This document shows, piece after piece, positions 33,587-43,375 of a stretch of 64,000 nucleotides of DNA. Both the position numbers and the translations under genes were made by a program. How positions within the stretch are numbered: the first letter of the stretch is position 1; each line of letters begins with the position of its first letter. Source of the stretch: Orobanche coerulescens (Eukaryota > Streptophyta > Magnoliopsida > Lamiales > Orobanchaceae); contig CM065819.1 in assembly GCA_033398695.1 (NCBI GenBank), positions 5,009,501 through 5,073,500 of the forward strand, given 5' to 3'. Below the pieces are notes generated by a model that saw only the letters and a program-made list of their open reading frames with translations, did not search any database and was not told the origin of the DNA.

Positions 33587-33599
33587 TGGTATCAGAGAG
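33587..33599 (+). other. D primer binding site (tRNA-iMet)
   Basis: TGGTATCAGAGAG, 4 bp after the LTR end. Confidence 0.92.
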
Positions 33600-33634
33600 C
33601 CATTTGTCTCACGGTTCCCGACGTTATTCAAGAA

Positions 33635-35203
33635 GATGGCATTCACCGATGAAGAAGTAGCCCAATTGCGTGACGTTCTTCGAGGCTTGCCGGAGCCCCG
33701 AATCCATGCACGACGAGGATACGACGCCATGCATGTACCACGACATGCTGATGAACAAGCGAACTTCCGGAGTTCGTAGGCAGCACCAATCCCGAGACTT
33801 ATTTGGAGTGGGAAAGGAAAATTGAACGAATGTTTGAGTTCAAGCACCTCGATGACGAGATACGATGCAAGTACGCGATTCTCAAACTTGGAAAGGGAGC
33901 TTCCCTTTAGTTTGAACGAATGAAGACACAACGAGTTCGTGCCGGTAAGGAAAAGATACGTTCGTGGAATTCTCTAAAAAAGAAACTACGTAAGAGATAT
34001 GTCCCGGCTACACACAAGTTGAGTTTGTATCGAAAAATTTCTGACCTCACGCAAGGAAAGCTAAGTCTAGAGGAATACATCGAGGAGTTTGAAAACTTAT
34101 CCTTGATGGGAGAACTTGAAGAAAGCGAAGAATTATAGATGTCCCGTTTTCTACGAGGCTTGAATAAAAACATTGCTAATTCCGTGGAACTCTACCCCTA
34201 TTCCGACTTTGATACTTTGTGCGGACTTTGCATAAAGTTGGAAACTCAAAACAAGACAAAATTTTCTAAACCCGAATTCCCACCTAAATTTGGAAATACC
34301 AACTTTGGCACGAGTTCTAGCTCGTTTCCAAAAACTGTCACGACAAGTCCATCCGTTACTACCATTCCAAAAACTCCTATCACACCAAAGGAAACAAGCT
34401 TATCTAAAGTTCGGTGTTTCAAATGTCAAGGATTTGGACACTATCAAAGTGCTTGTCCAAATCGGAGAATAGTGATGTTACGAGAAGCCATAGCCGTCCG
34501 AGAAGAGTTACTAGCCGAAGAAGAAAGAATTGGAGACGTCTTTAACTTGGAAGCCGACGAAGAAGAAGAAGATTGCGAGGCATACGATGCCCCGAACTAT
34601 GACACGGACCTCGTCCTTCGCATGTTACAAACAAAGGCAGCCCCGAGTGACATAGAACAACGAGATCAAATCTTTCACACGAAGTGTCGTGTCGGAGAAA
34701 AATGGTGTAGCTTGATCATTGACAGTGGAAGTTGTACAAACGTGGCATCAAGCGAGATGGTTTCGAAGCTCGGACTAACCACTACGGCTCATCCAAAGCC
34801 GTATGCACTCCATTGGCTCGATGATGGAAATAAAGTGAAAGTATCAAGACAAGTGAAGGTCGGACTCACCATGGGTTCGTATGGTGATGATATTATATGC
34901 GATGTACTACTGATGGACGCATGCCACGTGTTGTTGGGAAGACCTTGGTTATTTTATCGGGACATACTATATCGAGGGAGGAGCAACGAGTATGAGTTAC
35001 GTGACAAAGGTAAAAAAATTGTTCTTAAACCTATGTCACCTCAAGCTATCCGAACAATGAGTTCAAAAAAAGCCGAAGGACCGAAGCTCACAATGTTTGC
35101 AAACGAAAATGAAGTCGAACACGCCATTGACGATGGCGAACATGTTCATTTGATGATGATCAAAGAAATCCGAAACCTTGCTACCAAATCACACCACGAA
35201 TAA
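33635..35203 (+). pseudogene. D gag and protease (stops and frameshift)
   Basis: The start ATG at about 33635 opens MAFTDEEVAQLRDVLRGL and is lost to a frameshift and TAG near 33777. The capsid frame resumes (PETYLEWERKIERMFEFKHL), is hit by a TAG where Trp is expected (33907) and by another TAG at 34136. It is then open for 354 codons (34139-35203): MSRFLRGLNKNIANSVELYP, a CCHC knuckle CFKCQGFGHYQSAC (34415-34455), an acidic linker, protease LIIDSGSCTNVAS, and HVLLGRPWLFYRDILY. The TAA at 35201-35203 is itself in phase with RT. Confidence 0.87.
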
Positions 35204-35443
35204 GAGATAGATACACTATTACACGAGTTCGCGGATGTATTTCCCGAAGACTTGCCGGTGGGATTACCACCTATCCGCGGAATCGAACACCAAATTGATC
35301 TTGTACCAGGAGCTCCATTACCGAATAAACCGGCGTATCGTTGTAATACCGAAGAAACCAAAGATCTACAACGTCAAATTGATGAGCTCATGAGTCACGG
35401 ATATGTCCGAGAGAGTTTAAGTCCGTGTGCGGTTCCAGTCCTA
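35204..35443 (+). pseudogene. D reverse transcriptase, N-terminal stub
   Basis: Eighty codons of the RT entry region: LLHEFADVFPEDLPVGLPPI, GIEHQIDLVPGAPLPN, YVRESLSPCAVPVLL. It then switches abruptly into LTR sequence at 35444; palm, RNase H, integrase and chromodomain are gone. Confidence 0.87.
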
Positions 35444-35652
35444 CTTGAGGAGAGATTATCTTTATCGAGTTATAGGTCTAATTCGATAAAACACATTCAA
35501 ATCCATACACTATCCTACCTCACGGCCGAAAACCATATCATTCCGGCCACCACCTTTTATTTTTGGTCGATATTTTGATACTTGTAAAAACATAATAGTC
35601 TTCCGTTGTATTTCATACGCTTTACGTACACTTACATACGTAATTCGTATCA
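35444..35652 (+). repeat. D 3' LTR, last 209 bp
   Basis: Matches 33374-33582 with four differences by eye. The junction has CTTG in both partners. Confidence 0.92.
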
Positions 35653-36234
35653 CATACACATATATGATAACATTAATCTCATTGACTAGTACAAGTATAA
35701 AACTTGCCTCAACCGAAGGCGATGAATTCCTTCCACGAACAACGAACGGCGTCCTCCGATAAACACAAGTACTCGAACAACCTTGAATGAAATACAATTC
35801 ATTCAATAACACAATATCAATCGAAATCAACACAACGACCGAAAGAAACTCTTTGAGACATTTAATCGAACACTAAATGTTCAAAGTTCCTCAAGAACCT
35901 AAGAATCATCAATCGGGTTGAACGAATCGAAGATATGGATATACAATCCATAGAACAGGATTAATAATGTTCACTAACATCAACCGATTCATGAAATTCG
36001 GACGAACAATGAAAATCAAGAAGAAATCTCGAAAAATCAAATTCTAGGAGATTTCAAGAAATTACCTCGATCCGACGAAGAACAATGATTTGATGTTGAT
36101 ATAATCGATAAGAACCCTCAAAAATGCTTAGAAATCGACTGGAATTGACCAAAAACTCCATTTACCAATTTTTCCCGTCGCCAGCCGCAACCGGGTGAAG
36201 AAATGATGAAAAAATGAGGTCTGGCCGGTTACTG

Positions 36235-36242
36235 CCTATATA
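36235..36242 (-). promoter_or_regulatory. C left LTR TATA box
   Basis: The minus strand reads TATATAGG. The palindrome TTACGGTCGTAA (36255-36266) is exactly 12 bp upstream. Confidence 0.7.
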
Positions 36243-36254
36243 TGGCCGGCAGGG

Positions 36255-36509
36255 TTACGGTCGTAACCGGCATTCATCTAAACCCGCATAGCACCTGCCG
36301 ATCGCTTACGGCCGTAACCGACAGGGCCTTACGGCCGTAACTCGGCATTTACGATCGTACCCGACAGGTCCATACGGCCATAACCGGCATTCGTCCGAAC
36401 ACTGTCTGGCACCCGTACGGCCATAACTGACAGCCCTTACGGTCGTAACCGGCATTCGGCCGAACACTGCCGATCACGTATAGCCGTAACTGGCACCTTA
36501 CGGCCGTAA
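36255..36509. repeat. C left LTR palindrome array (TTACGGCCGTAA)
   Basis: About nine copies or near copies at 20-40-bp intervals, for example TTACGGCCGTAA at 36498-36509. Confidence 0.87.
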
Positions 36510-37849
36510 CTCGGCCAGGCCAGGCCGTGCTCCAAGAAGTGCGGCCGTGACTCGGCCGTGGCCACTCCGACGGCCCAGACGACGCCGAAACCCGAACCTG
36601 AATATGAATCAAAGATATGGTTACGAAGTACTCGCAAAGACGAATCGAAGCGCTAAGAGAACACACGATTTCGACCACTCGAAGGCTCGAAATTCCACAA
36701 CGGAAAGTAATTACCCCAAACTTTGGGAAATTACGAAAATGGCCCAAAACGTCCTAAATACACGATACACGATCGAAACACCAAGACAAAGCTCGCAACA
36801 TGAATAATAACATTAAATGAACTTACGAGAAACTCGAAACGATAGTTTCGGACGAGATTCGAAAGAATCGAACTCAAGTGCGGAAAAGCTGCTTAAGAAC
36901 ACGGAAGTCAACAAAACGATATCGAAACGAACTCGGATGACAAAAAGTGCAGAATTAAATATTCTCGAAATGACGAAACGGTCACAAAGGAGTCGCTAAG
37001 ATGGACTTCCACCAAAAAAAGAAAATTACCGGAAAATCGAAATTGCGGATATTACATACTACCCCCCTTAGAGGAAGTTTCGCCCCGAAACTTAAAACAA
37101 GTAGGGAGAAGCAATATCCCGCCAGGAAAAATCAACGAGATACACACGAAAATGAATGATCACAATGAATGATAATGAATCGAAATCCAAGAAGGATCAA
37201 GAATGACTCACCGGGGTGAAATGATAACGTAATGAGTGATAGCTCAAATGAAATGATTGGAACCATTGTTCCCGGTGAAATGAATGATTAGTTTGATAAT
37301 TATAAGTCTCAACGTGATTGACATATGATGAATGAATTATACGAATGAATGAACGACGATGAAATGAATGATTATCCTATTACCGAGCAAGAATTAACTT
37401 GCTCAAAACCGGTGAGGAATGTCCTATTGTATCACAGTTAAAGCAAACAACAGTCAAACTCGTCGTCTGAGATGAAGATGCTCTCCAGCATGAAGACGAC
37501 TAGAAAACGATCTCTTGGACCTCGGAGTCCGATGTCCCTCTGACAGCTCTTTCCATACCAAGGCAGGAAAGTCACGTGATAATTACAGATCTCGTATGAA
37601 GATCGCATTATGATTACGAGATGGAATGACAACAATGAGCATACACGCACTAACACAATGATTACATTAATAATGCAATAAAATGATCGTCGACATGATG
37701 CCGGAATATGATAAGATCGCATGAAAGATCAAGTGAGGTGACATGACTATCTGATGAAATTCCTGAAATGATTACTTTGAACAAGTTAACAAGGTTGAAA
37801 ATTTGATCCACAAGATCAACAACTGAACCGTGAGATGGACTGGATGATT

Positions 37850-38160
37850 AATGAATTAACTGAACAATGAGATTGACTGAGTGATGAATGAATTAACTGA
37901 GCGATGAGATTGACTGATTGATGAATGAATTAACTATGCGATGAGATTGACTAAGTGATGAATGAATTAACTGAACAATGAGATTAACTGAGTGATGAAT
38001 GAATTAACTCAACAATGAGATTGACTGAGTGATGAATGAATTAACTGAACAATGATATTAATTGAATGATGAATGAATTAACTGAACGATGAGATTGACT
38101 GAGTGATGAATGAATTAACTGAACAATGAGATTAACTGGAGTGATGAATGAATTAACATG
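37850..38160. repeat. 37-bp tandem repeats in C internal region 1
   Basis: About eight units of TGATGAATGAATTAACTGAA followed by CAATGAGATTGACTGAG. The same array stands at 52360-52710 in internal region 2. Confidence 0.9.
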
Positions 38161-38555
38161 ATTGACAAGATCAAAATGATGATTGAGGATTATTAACTGA
38201 TGAATGAGTTGATCCTTAGCACTTACACAAGTCACACATGCTCCAAAATAATTAGTTATGAATCAATCATAACACTAATATCACATACAGGTTTCAACAA
38301 AGCATGAATAATTAATGACATGATGAATATATGAACATAAAGAGAATCGAGTCCTTACACATGTCATACGAAGCTTCGAAGTCTCACGATACTAGTCTTT
38401 ACTGACGACGATTCGATGAATGAATGACTCGTGTAGTCGTACAAATTTCACGACTCACAAAACCCGACTGTCCAGATTGTCATAACCTGACAGTCCCACT
38501 ACTACCGCGTCGATATAGCCACATAACTCACATATCAGGGTATCTCACAATCCAA

Positions 38556-38568
38556 TTCTCTGATACCA
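38556..38568 (-). other. C primer binding site 1 (tRNA-iMet)
   Basis: The minus strand reads TGGTATCAGAGAA, 5 bp inside the LTR end at 38574. Confidence 0.88.
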
Positions 38569-38573
38569 TCTTT

Positions 38574-39675
38574 TGTAACACCCCCAAATCCTATTGGGTT
38601 TTTACAGTGCCGTGGACCCCATGCCAGGAGATCCACCAGGCGAACATGACTAAAATACATTAAATTAAACAACAAGGGAAATCCATAGTCCCTATCATGA
38701 TATCCGACACAATATTCCGATAAGTAATTTCAACGACAACGATGGGCCTACATGGCCCAAAATAAAATACAACAACATCCACGAGCATCTACTCGGGTAA
38801 TACATAATGACAATGACTGACAAACTGAAGAACACTCCAATTGATTGACCAACATGAACAACTCAGACTAGTATCGCTCGAATGCCTCGTCGCCATCATC
38901 ATGCCCCTGTGTCTCAACTCTCTCCTCGCAAGCACCTAAAACATGAAAACATATTCCGCCCCCACGGGGTCAGTCATCCAGATAATGAACATCAAATACA
39001 TGTATAACATGATATGCATCCAAAGGCATAATGAAACGGTACAATGATAATAATAATACGAGATGCTCACAAACCAATGTAAGAACCGAGCATTCGTGAA
39101 ACACTATGCCCACGGCAAACTATTAATACCTGTTCGACAGGTTAGAATATAAATGCCAAACAGCGAATCATAATTAAAGAGTACCACGATGAATTACACG
39201 ACATGAATATGAATCACAATGCCCGAAGGCTCCAATGATATTACCAAGACAATTACAAAGGCCTGAAAGCCACTAAGCTGAAGCTGTCAAATATCACAAT
39301 CACATGAAGCCAAAACAGCCCGAAGCTGTATCGATTAGGGCCGAAGCCACAACACGAAGCCGTATCACAATTAGGGCCGAAGCCACGGCATGAAGCCGTA
39401 TCACAATTAGGGCCGAAGCCACGGCACGAAGCTGTATCACAATTAGGGCCGAAGCCACTGCACGAAGCCGTATCACAATTAGAGCCGAAACCACGGCACG
39501 AAGCCGTATCAAAATGAAACCATCCAATGGTCGTTGACCTACTGAGCTGTAGGTGTTGGGGGAAACAACCGCGAAGGTTCATGCCACACCAAACTTACCC
39601 CTTAATGAAACCATCCAATGGCCGTTGACCTACTGAGTTGTAGGTGTTGGGAAACAACCTCCAAGGTTCAGGCCC
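38574..39675 (-). repeat. C middle LTR, piece 1
   Basis: Begins TGTAACACCCCCAAATCC and runs through the 36-bp array (39330-39517) into the 90-bp array, where A2 is inserted. GGCCC at 39671-39675 would be the A2 target site. Confidence 0.9.
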
Positions 39676-39828
39676 TGTAATACCCGAGATTTCTGATATG
39701 TTTTTGGAACTAGTGATATTGTAATTATTGTACTTTTGTCTGAGTATTATTTCTCCGTTTTTCATAATCCGATGTTGTCGAGCGTATGATTTCATGATTG
39801 TGATTTAAAAATTGTAATTCTGCGCATG

Positions 39829-40122
39829 TAGCGCACGCTATCGGCTATGTGTAGCGTACGCTAACATGGATCCATAGCGCACGCTACAAAGGAACATTAG
39901 CGCACGCTATGCGTGGTCAATTTGATTGAGACGTGTGGTAGGTGAGATCAGGCCGGGGATCTTGGTCGGATTGTGTCGGGATGAACCTGGACGGCTTTCG
40001 GGAAAAGCCAAGTCAACGCCTTAGCGCACGCTATAGGTATGTGCATAGCGCACGCTAAGTCTTGAAATCTGATGAAGTCGCAGCCGTTAGCGCACGCTAC
40101 GAGCAGGGACTAGCGCGCGATA
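39829..40122. repeat. A2 5' LTR U3 palindrome array
   Basis: Eight copies of TAGCGYACGCTA or a one- to two-base variant start at 39829, 39852, 39875, 39898, 40022, 40046, 40088 and 40111. The first four are spaced 23 bp apart. Confidence 0.92.
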
Positions 40123-40134
40123 ATAACCATTTCC

Positions 40135-40144
40135 TATAAATAGG
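40135..40144 (+). promoter_or_regulatory. A2 5' LTR TATA box
   Basis: TATAAATAGG, 12 bp after the last palindrome of the U3 array. It should drive the genomic RNA. Confidence 0.78.
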
Positions 40145-40804
40145 ACAGCATCCTTTTCGTATTTTCAGTCCTTTCTTTTCCCACATCCGAATTCTTATAC
40201 TTAGAGTATAACTTCCTACATCCTAAACACTTCATATCAGCATCCTAGCTTGTATTGAAGATTGTAAATCATTGAGGATTGGTGTTCGAGCCTTCGATTT
40301 TCTCCTTGTTCTTCACTAATTTGAGGTAGGTGGTTCTTCACCAATATTAGTAGTGTTTTAAAGGACGTTTGATCATGTTTTAATAGTCGGTTATTTCGTT
40401 CAAAATCGATCATCATGTGTTAGAAGGATATTTTCGACGTTTCGGCACTTATTCATCGTATGAACCTTTGAACCTTTTTAGTTTATGGACTCCTAAGCAT
40501 TTCAAACCGATTTGTGATCAGTATATGGAGATTTTCAAGTTCTTATGCGTTTATATAGAAGGATCATACGTTTTGAGACTTATAACGGATTGAACTCAGG
40601 ATATCCCTTGAAGATCTAGATGAACTATGGTGTTGTGATGATTATACGTATCTTTGTATCTCATAGTCATTTAGTACGTAAAGAACTTTCACAAACCTTA
40701 TTAGCATGATATGCTCGGGGATGACTTGTTTTATCACCATAGAATTCATGAGTTCATAACCGTTAGATCCAGTTTTCTACTGGTAGTAATCTGCCATGCA
40801 CGGT

Positions 40805-41019
40805 TAGCGCACGCTAACATACGTAAGTTAACGTGCGCTATCGGGGATAAGTTAACGCACGCTATGTTTAGTACGTAACGTACGTTACGATATCAGCCGA
40901 GTTAGTCGGCTGATCAGAGAGAACTGTCAGCCTATGGCTAGCGTACGCTAGGCTTAGACAATAGCGTACGCTAACAGGCAGGCTTAGCGCACGCTACGTA
41001 GAGTACGTAGCGTACGCTA
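40805..41019. repeat. A2 5' LTR downstream palindrome cluster
   Basis: Eight units including TAGCGCACGCTA (40805), the perfect palindrome TAACGTACGTTA, and four TAGCGTACGCTA-type copies near 40939-41019. They lie within the transcribed part and would be paired hairpins in RNA. Confidence 0.88.
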
Positions 41020-42001
41020 AGTGGTTCAGGCAGACTGCATATTTTGAGCTTTTGGGCCGTAGACCAAATTGTTAGGCAATCGTTCGACTTGAGATGATTT
41101 GTATATCATTTCTTTTGTTAAGGTTCGAGCTTGCTACGTTGATCGAAGGAGGCAGCATTCGAGTGTGTTGAGATCATTGAAGTGTTTCGTTCTTTCCATC
41201 TTTGAGGCAAGTATCGTAATGTGTTAAAATTGATATTTTGAGTATGTTTGTGGTTTATTCATGTTGTTGAACATGGAAATTAATTTGTTGAATTGTCATG
41301 ATATTCGTTATCTAGTGTTTGTATGTTCATGTTGATGAACATAATGATTTGGCATATGTGTATGCATGAGTTGTATTTGTGTACGTTGTACGATCTATGC
41401 TGAGGGCGCTGGATCGGATGTCCACCTCATGTTGGTCCGACGGGATCATCTTGGGATCTAGGGTGAGGGCGCTGGATCATTGGACGGGTTATTTCCACCT
41501 CGTGTTGGTCCGACGGGATCATCTTGGGATCTATGCTGAGGGCGCTGGATCATTGGAATACCCTTGCTGTGTTAATGGAATCTTGTGTATCTTGTTATGT
41601 ATTGTTGATGCATATTTGAATTGTTTAATATGATACTTGTACTAGAATCGTTTTGCTAACCCCTTCGGGGGTGGACATTTGTTTTGATGTTCAGGTAGCC
41701 GAGGAGCAGGGAAATAGCCACAGTACCGACGTGACGACGAAGGGGTTCAGTGATGTTTGTTGTTGTTGGTGATTTGTTTTCTTGTTTGATTTCAGTACTC
41801 GAGTACGCGTGTCGTATTAATATCATTTCGATATGGTTGTATTAATTACTCGTTGAACCAGTTGAATGGTTTTGTAAACTTGAATTTCCGCAGTATTGAT
41901 GTCTTATATTTACATTTCTTTTAAAATCAGCCTTGTAAATCCTTACTTAAAGGGTTTACGGCCCTGTAATTATTCCGAATATCTCGGGGTGTTACAGAAT
42001 A

Positions 42002-42014
42002 TGGTATCGGAGCT
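42002..42014 (+). other. A2 primer binding site (tRNA-iMet)
   Basis: TGGTATCGGAGCT, one change from the standard site, 5 bp after the LTR. Confidence 0.9.
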
Positions 42015-42241
42015 AAGATTTATGGATATCTTGACAGTCGGGTTTTAAGTTGGGTCTGTTTACGTTATTGATTTACAAGTTGTTCGTAACATCACTGTTC
42101 AGCCAAAAGTCGTCATGTGGACCGTGGTTGTAAGTCTCCTAATCTCTTATACTACCGTTTTACTTCATTACTGTTTTGTGAGTATTGACGGGCTTTATTT
42201 CGTAAACTTTGTCCTGGATATTGAGGAATTGTGTTTACAGT

Positions 42242-43375
42242 ATGTTGAGAGGAGGACGTGGACGCGGACGTGGTCGTGGACGCGGACGCGGTCGTGGACG
42301 CGGATGGGGTAACATGAGACAGGAGGATTCCGCAACTACCCCGGAATTATCAGCTAGTCGAACCGATTCCCATTTTGGAGGGCAGCAAGGGTCAGCGAAT
42401 GACGACGCAAATCCTAACATGCCGGGAGTGCTTCAACACGTGGTGGCGCAGATAAACCAGTTCGCCTAGGTAGTCGACCGCATGCAGACGGCGATGGGAC
42501 AGCAGCACCACGAGGATAACCGGGGAGACAGATGGCTTGCTGAGGTGGTCAAATTGCACCCGCCAAAATTTGACGGATCTGCTGAGGCAATTACTTGGGA
42601 TCACTGGCTCAAGGAGTTAGAGAAGATATTCGCGGGTCTTAACTATCCCGAGGACCGGAAGGTTCCCATTGCCCAGTATTTTTTGACTGGGAGGCCTTTG
42701 ATTGGTGGGAAGCTATTCGACCCGAGAATCATAATGCGGATTGGACGGAATTCAAATTAATGATGGAAGCACATTATTGTCCTCGTCCAGTTAGAGAGGC
42801 AAAGATCCGAGAGTTTTTCTCACCACCGAGTTCGGAAGCATCTGTGACAGATGTAATCAAAACTTTTAATCATCAGCTGACTTGTGTGCGACACTTGGTC
42901 AGAACGGAGGCAGAAAAGATTTTTCATTTCGATATGCGGATGAAGTCGGAGATTCAGCAGTACATGTCCGGGTTCGAGTGTACTACGTTGTGACAGTATC
43001 AAGACAAAGCGCTGGCCTACGACATGAAAGAGGCGGCGGTGGAGAAATCAGTGGAGGCAAAGAAGCAGAAGGTGACCGGCAACTTTTCAGAAAACAAGAG
43101 TGGTGGACCCCGCAAGGGCAGGTCTTCCTTTTATTCGGCTAGAAACCTCCACATCCTTCCGTAGGTGGAAAGAAGTTCGGACTACATCGGCGATTCGGAC
43201 GCATCAAAGAAATGCTACAATTGTGGTCTAGCAGGCATATTCGACGTGATCGCCCCGCATCTTCGTGACTTGCTACGATTGTGGACAAGAAGGACACCGT
43301 GCGGCTATCTGAGGATTTGCTACTATGTCTTATCGTACTCGCACACCAGCGCCAGTTCCAAAGGAGATAAGTGTG
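42242..43375 (+). pseudogene. gag: A2 gag (two stops, frameshifts)
   Basis: ATG 42242 opens an Arg/Gly repeat tail (MLRGGRGRGRGRGRGRG). An in-frame TAG at about 42468 replaces CAG (QFAQVV). The frame continues from 42482 through KLHPPKFDGSAEAITWDHWL to a frameshift near 42690 and resumes at 42760 (MMEAHYCPRPVREAKIREFF). A TGA near 42991 replaces CGA (TTLRQYQ). Zinc knuckles follow in different frames (CYNCGLAG at about 43213; [12 protein letters not shown] at about 43272). The gene cannot make full-length Gag. Confidence 0.86.

Larger units (their letters stand above)
32738..35652 (+). mobile_element. Element D: CRM/Reina-type chromovirus with internal deletion
   Basis: A 2915-bp plus-strand element. 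5' LTR 32738-33582 (TGATACG to CGTATCA), PBS, gag, protease, the beginning of RT, then a direct jump into the last 209 bp of the 3' LTR. The perfect TSD CATAC (32733-32737 and 35653-35657) shows both outer ends are original. The gag type, GSCTNVAS protease and RT entry block fit chromoviruses of the CRM/Reina group; I cannot decide between them without the deleted domains. Confidence 0.9.
35653..37056 (-). repeat. C left LTR, piece 3
   Basis: Begins with the second CATAC and continues the C LTR to its end GGATATTACA. It contains the TATA box (36235-36242) and a TTACGGCCGTAA-type palindrome array (36255-36509). No gene. Confidence 0.9.
37057..38573 (-). mobile_element. C internal region 1 (non-autonomous)
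   Basis: About 1.5 kb between C LTRs. Left end: polypurine tract (minus strand AAGGGGGGTAGTA, preceded by TTTCGGGGCGAAA). Right end: PBS TGGTATCAGAGAA (38556-38568). Inside are a 37-bp array (37850-38160) and a gag remnant near 37380-37600. No open frame covers it, so movement would depend on proteins supplied by another element. Confidence 0.85.
39676..41996 (+). repeat. A2 5' LTR
   Basis: 2321 bp, TGTAATACCCGAG to GGTGTTACA. U3 palindromes 39829-40122, TATA 40135-40144, second palindrome cluster 40805-41019. Near the 3' end, direct repeats with GAGGGCGCTGGATC and GGTCCGACGGGATCATC lie at 41399-41560. Confidence 0.95.

Noticed and set aside
33920..35203. Cellular zinc-finger/aspartic protease gene
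   Set aside because: CCHC knuckle followed by DSG protease and RT entry block, flanked by PBS and LTR, is a retrotransposon.
41379..41633. ORF in the A2 LTR and its copy at 48620-48910
   Set aside because: It follows the direct repeats GAGGGCGCTGGATC and differs in length between the LTRs through indels; not coding.
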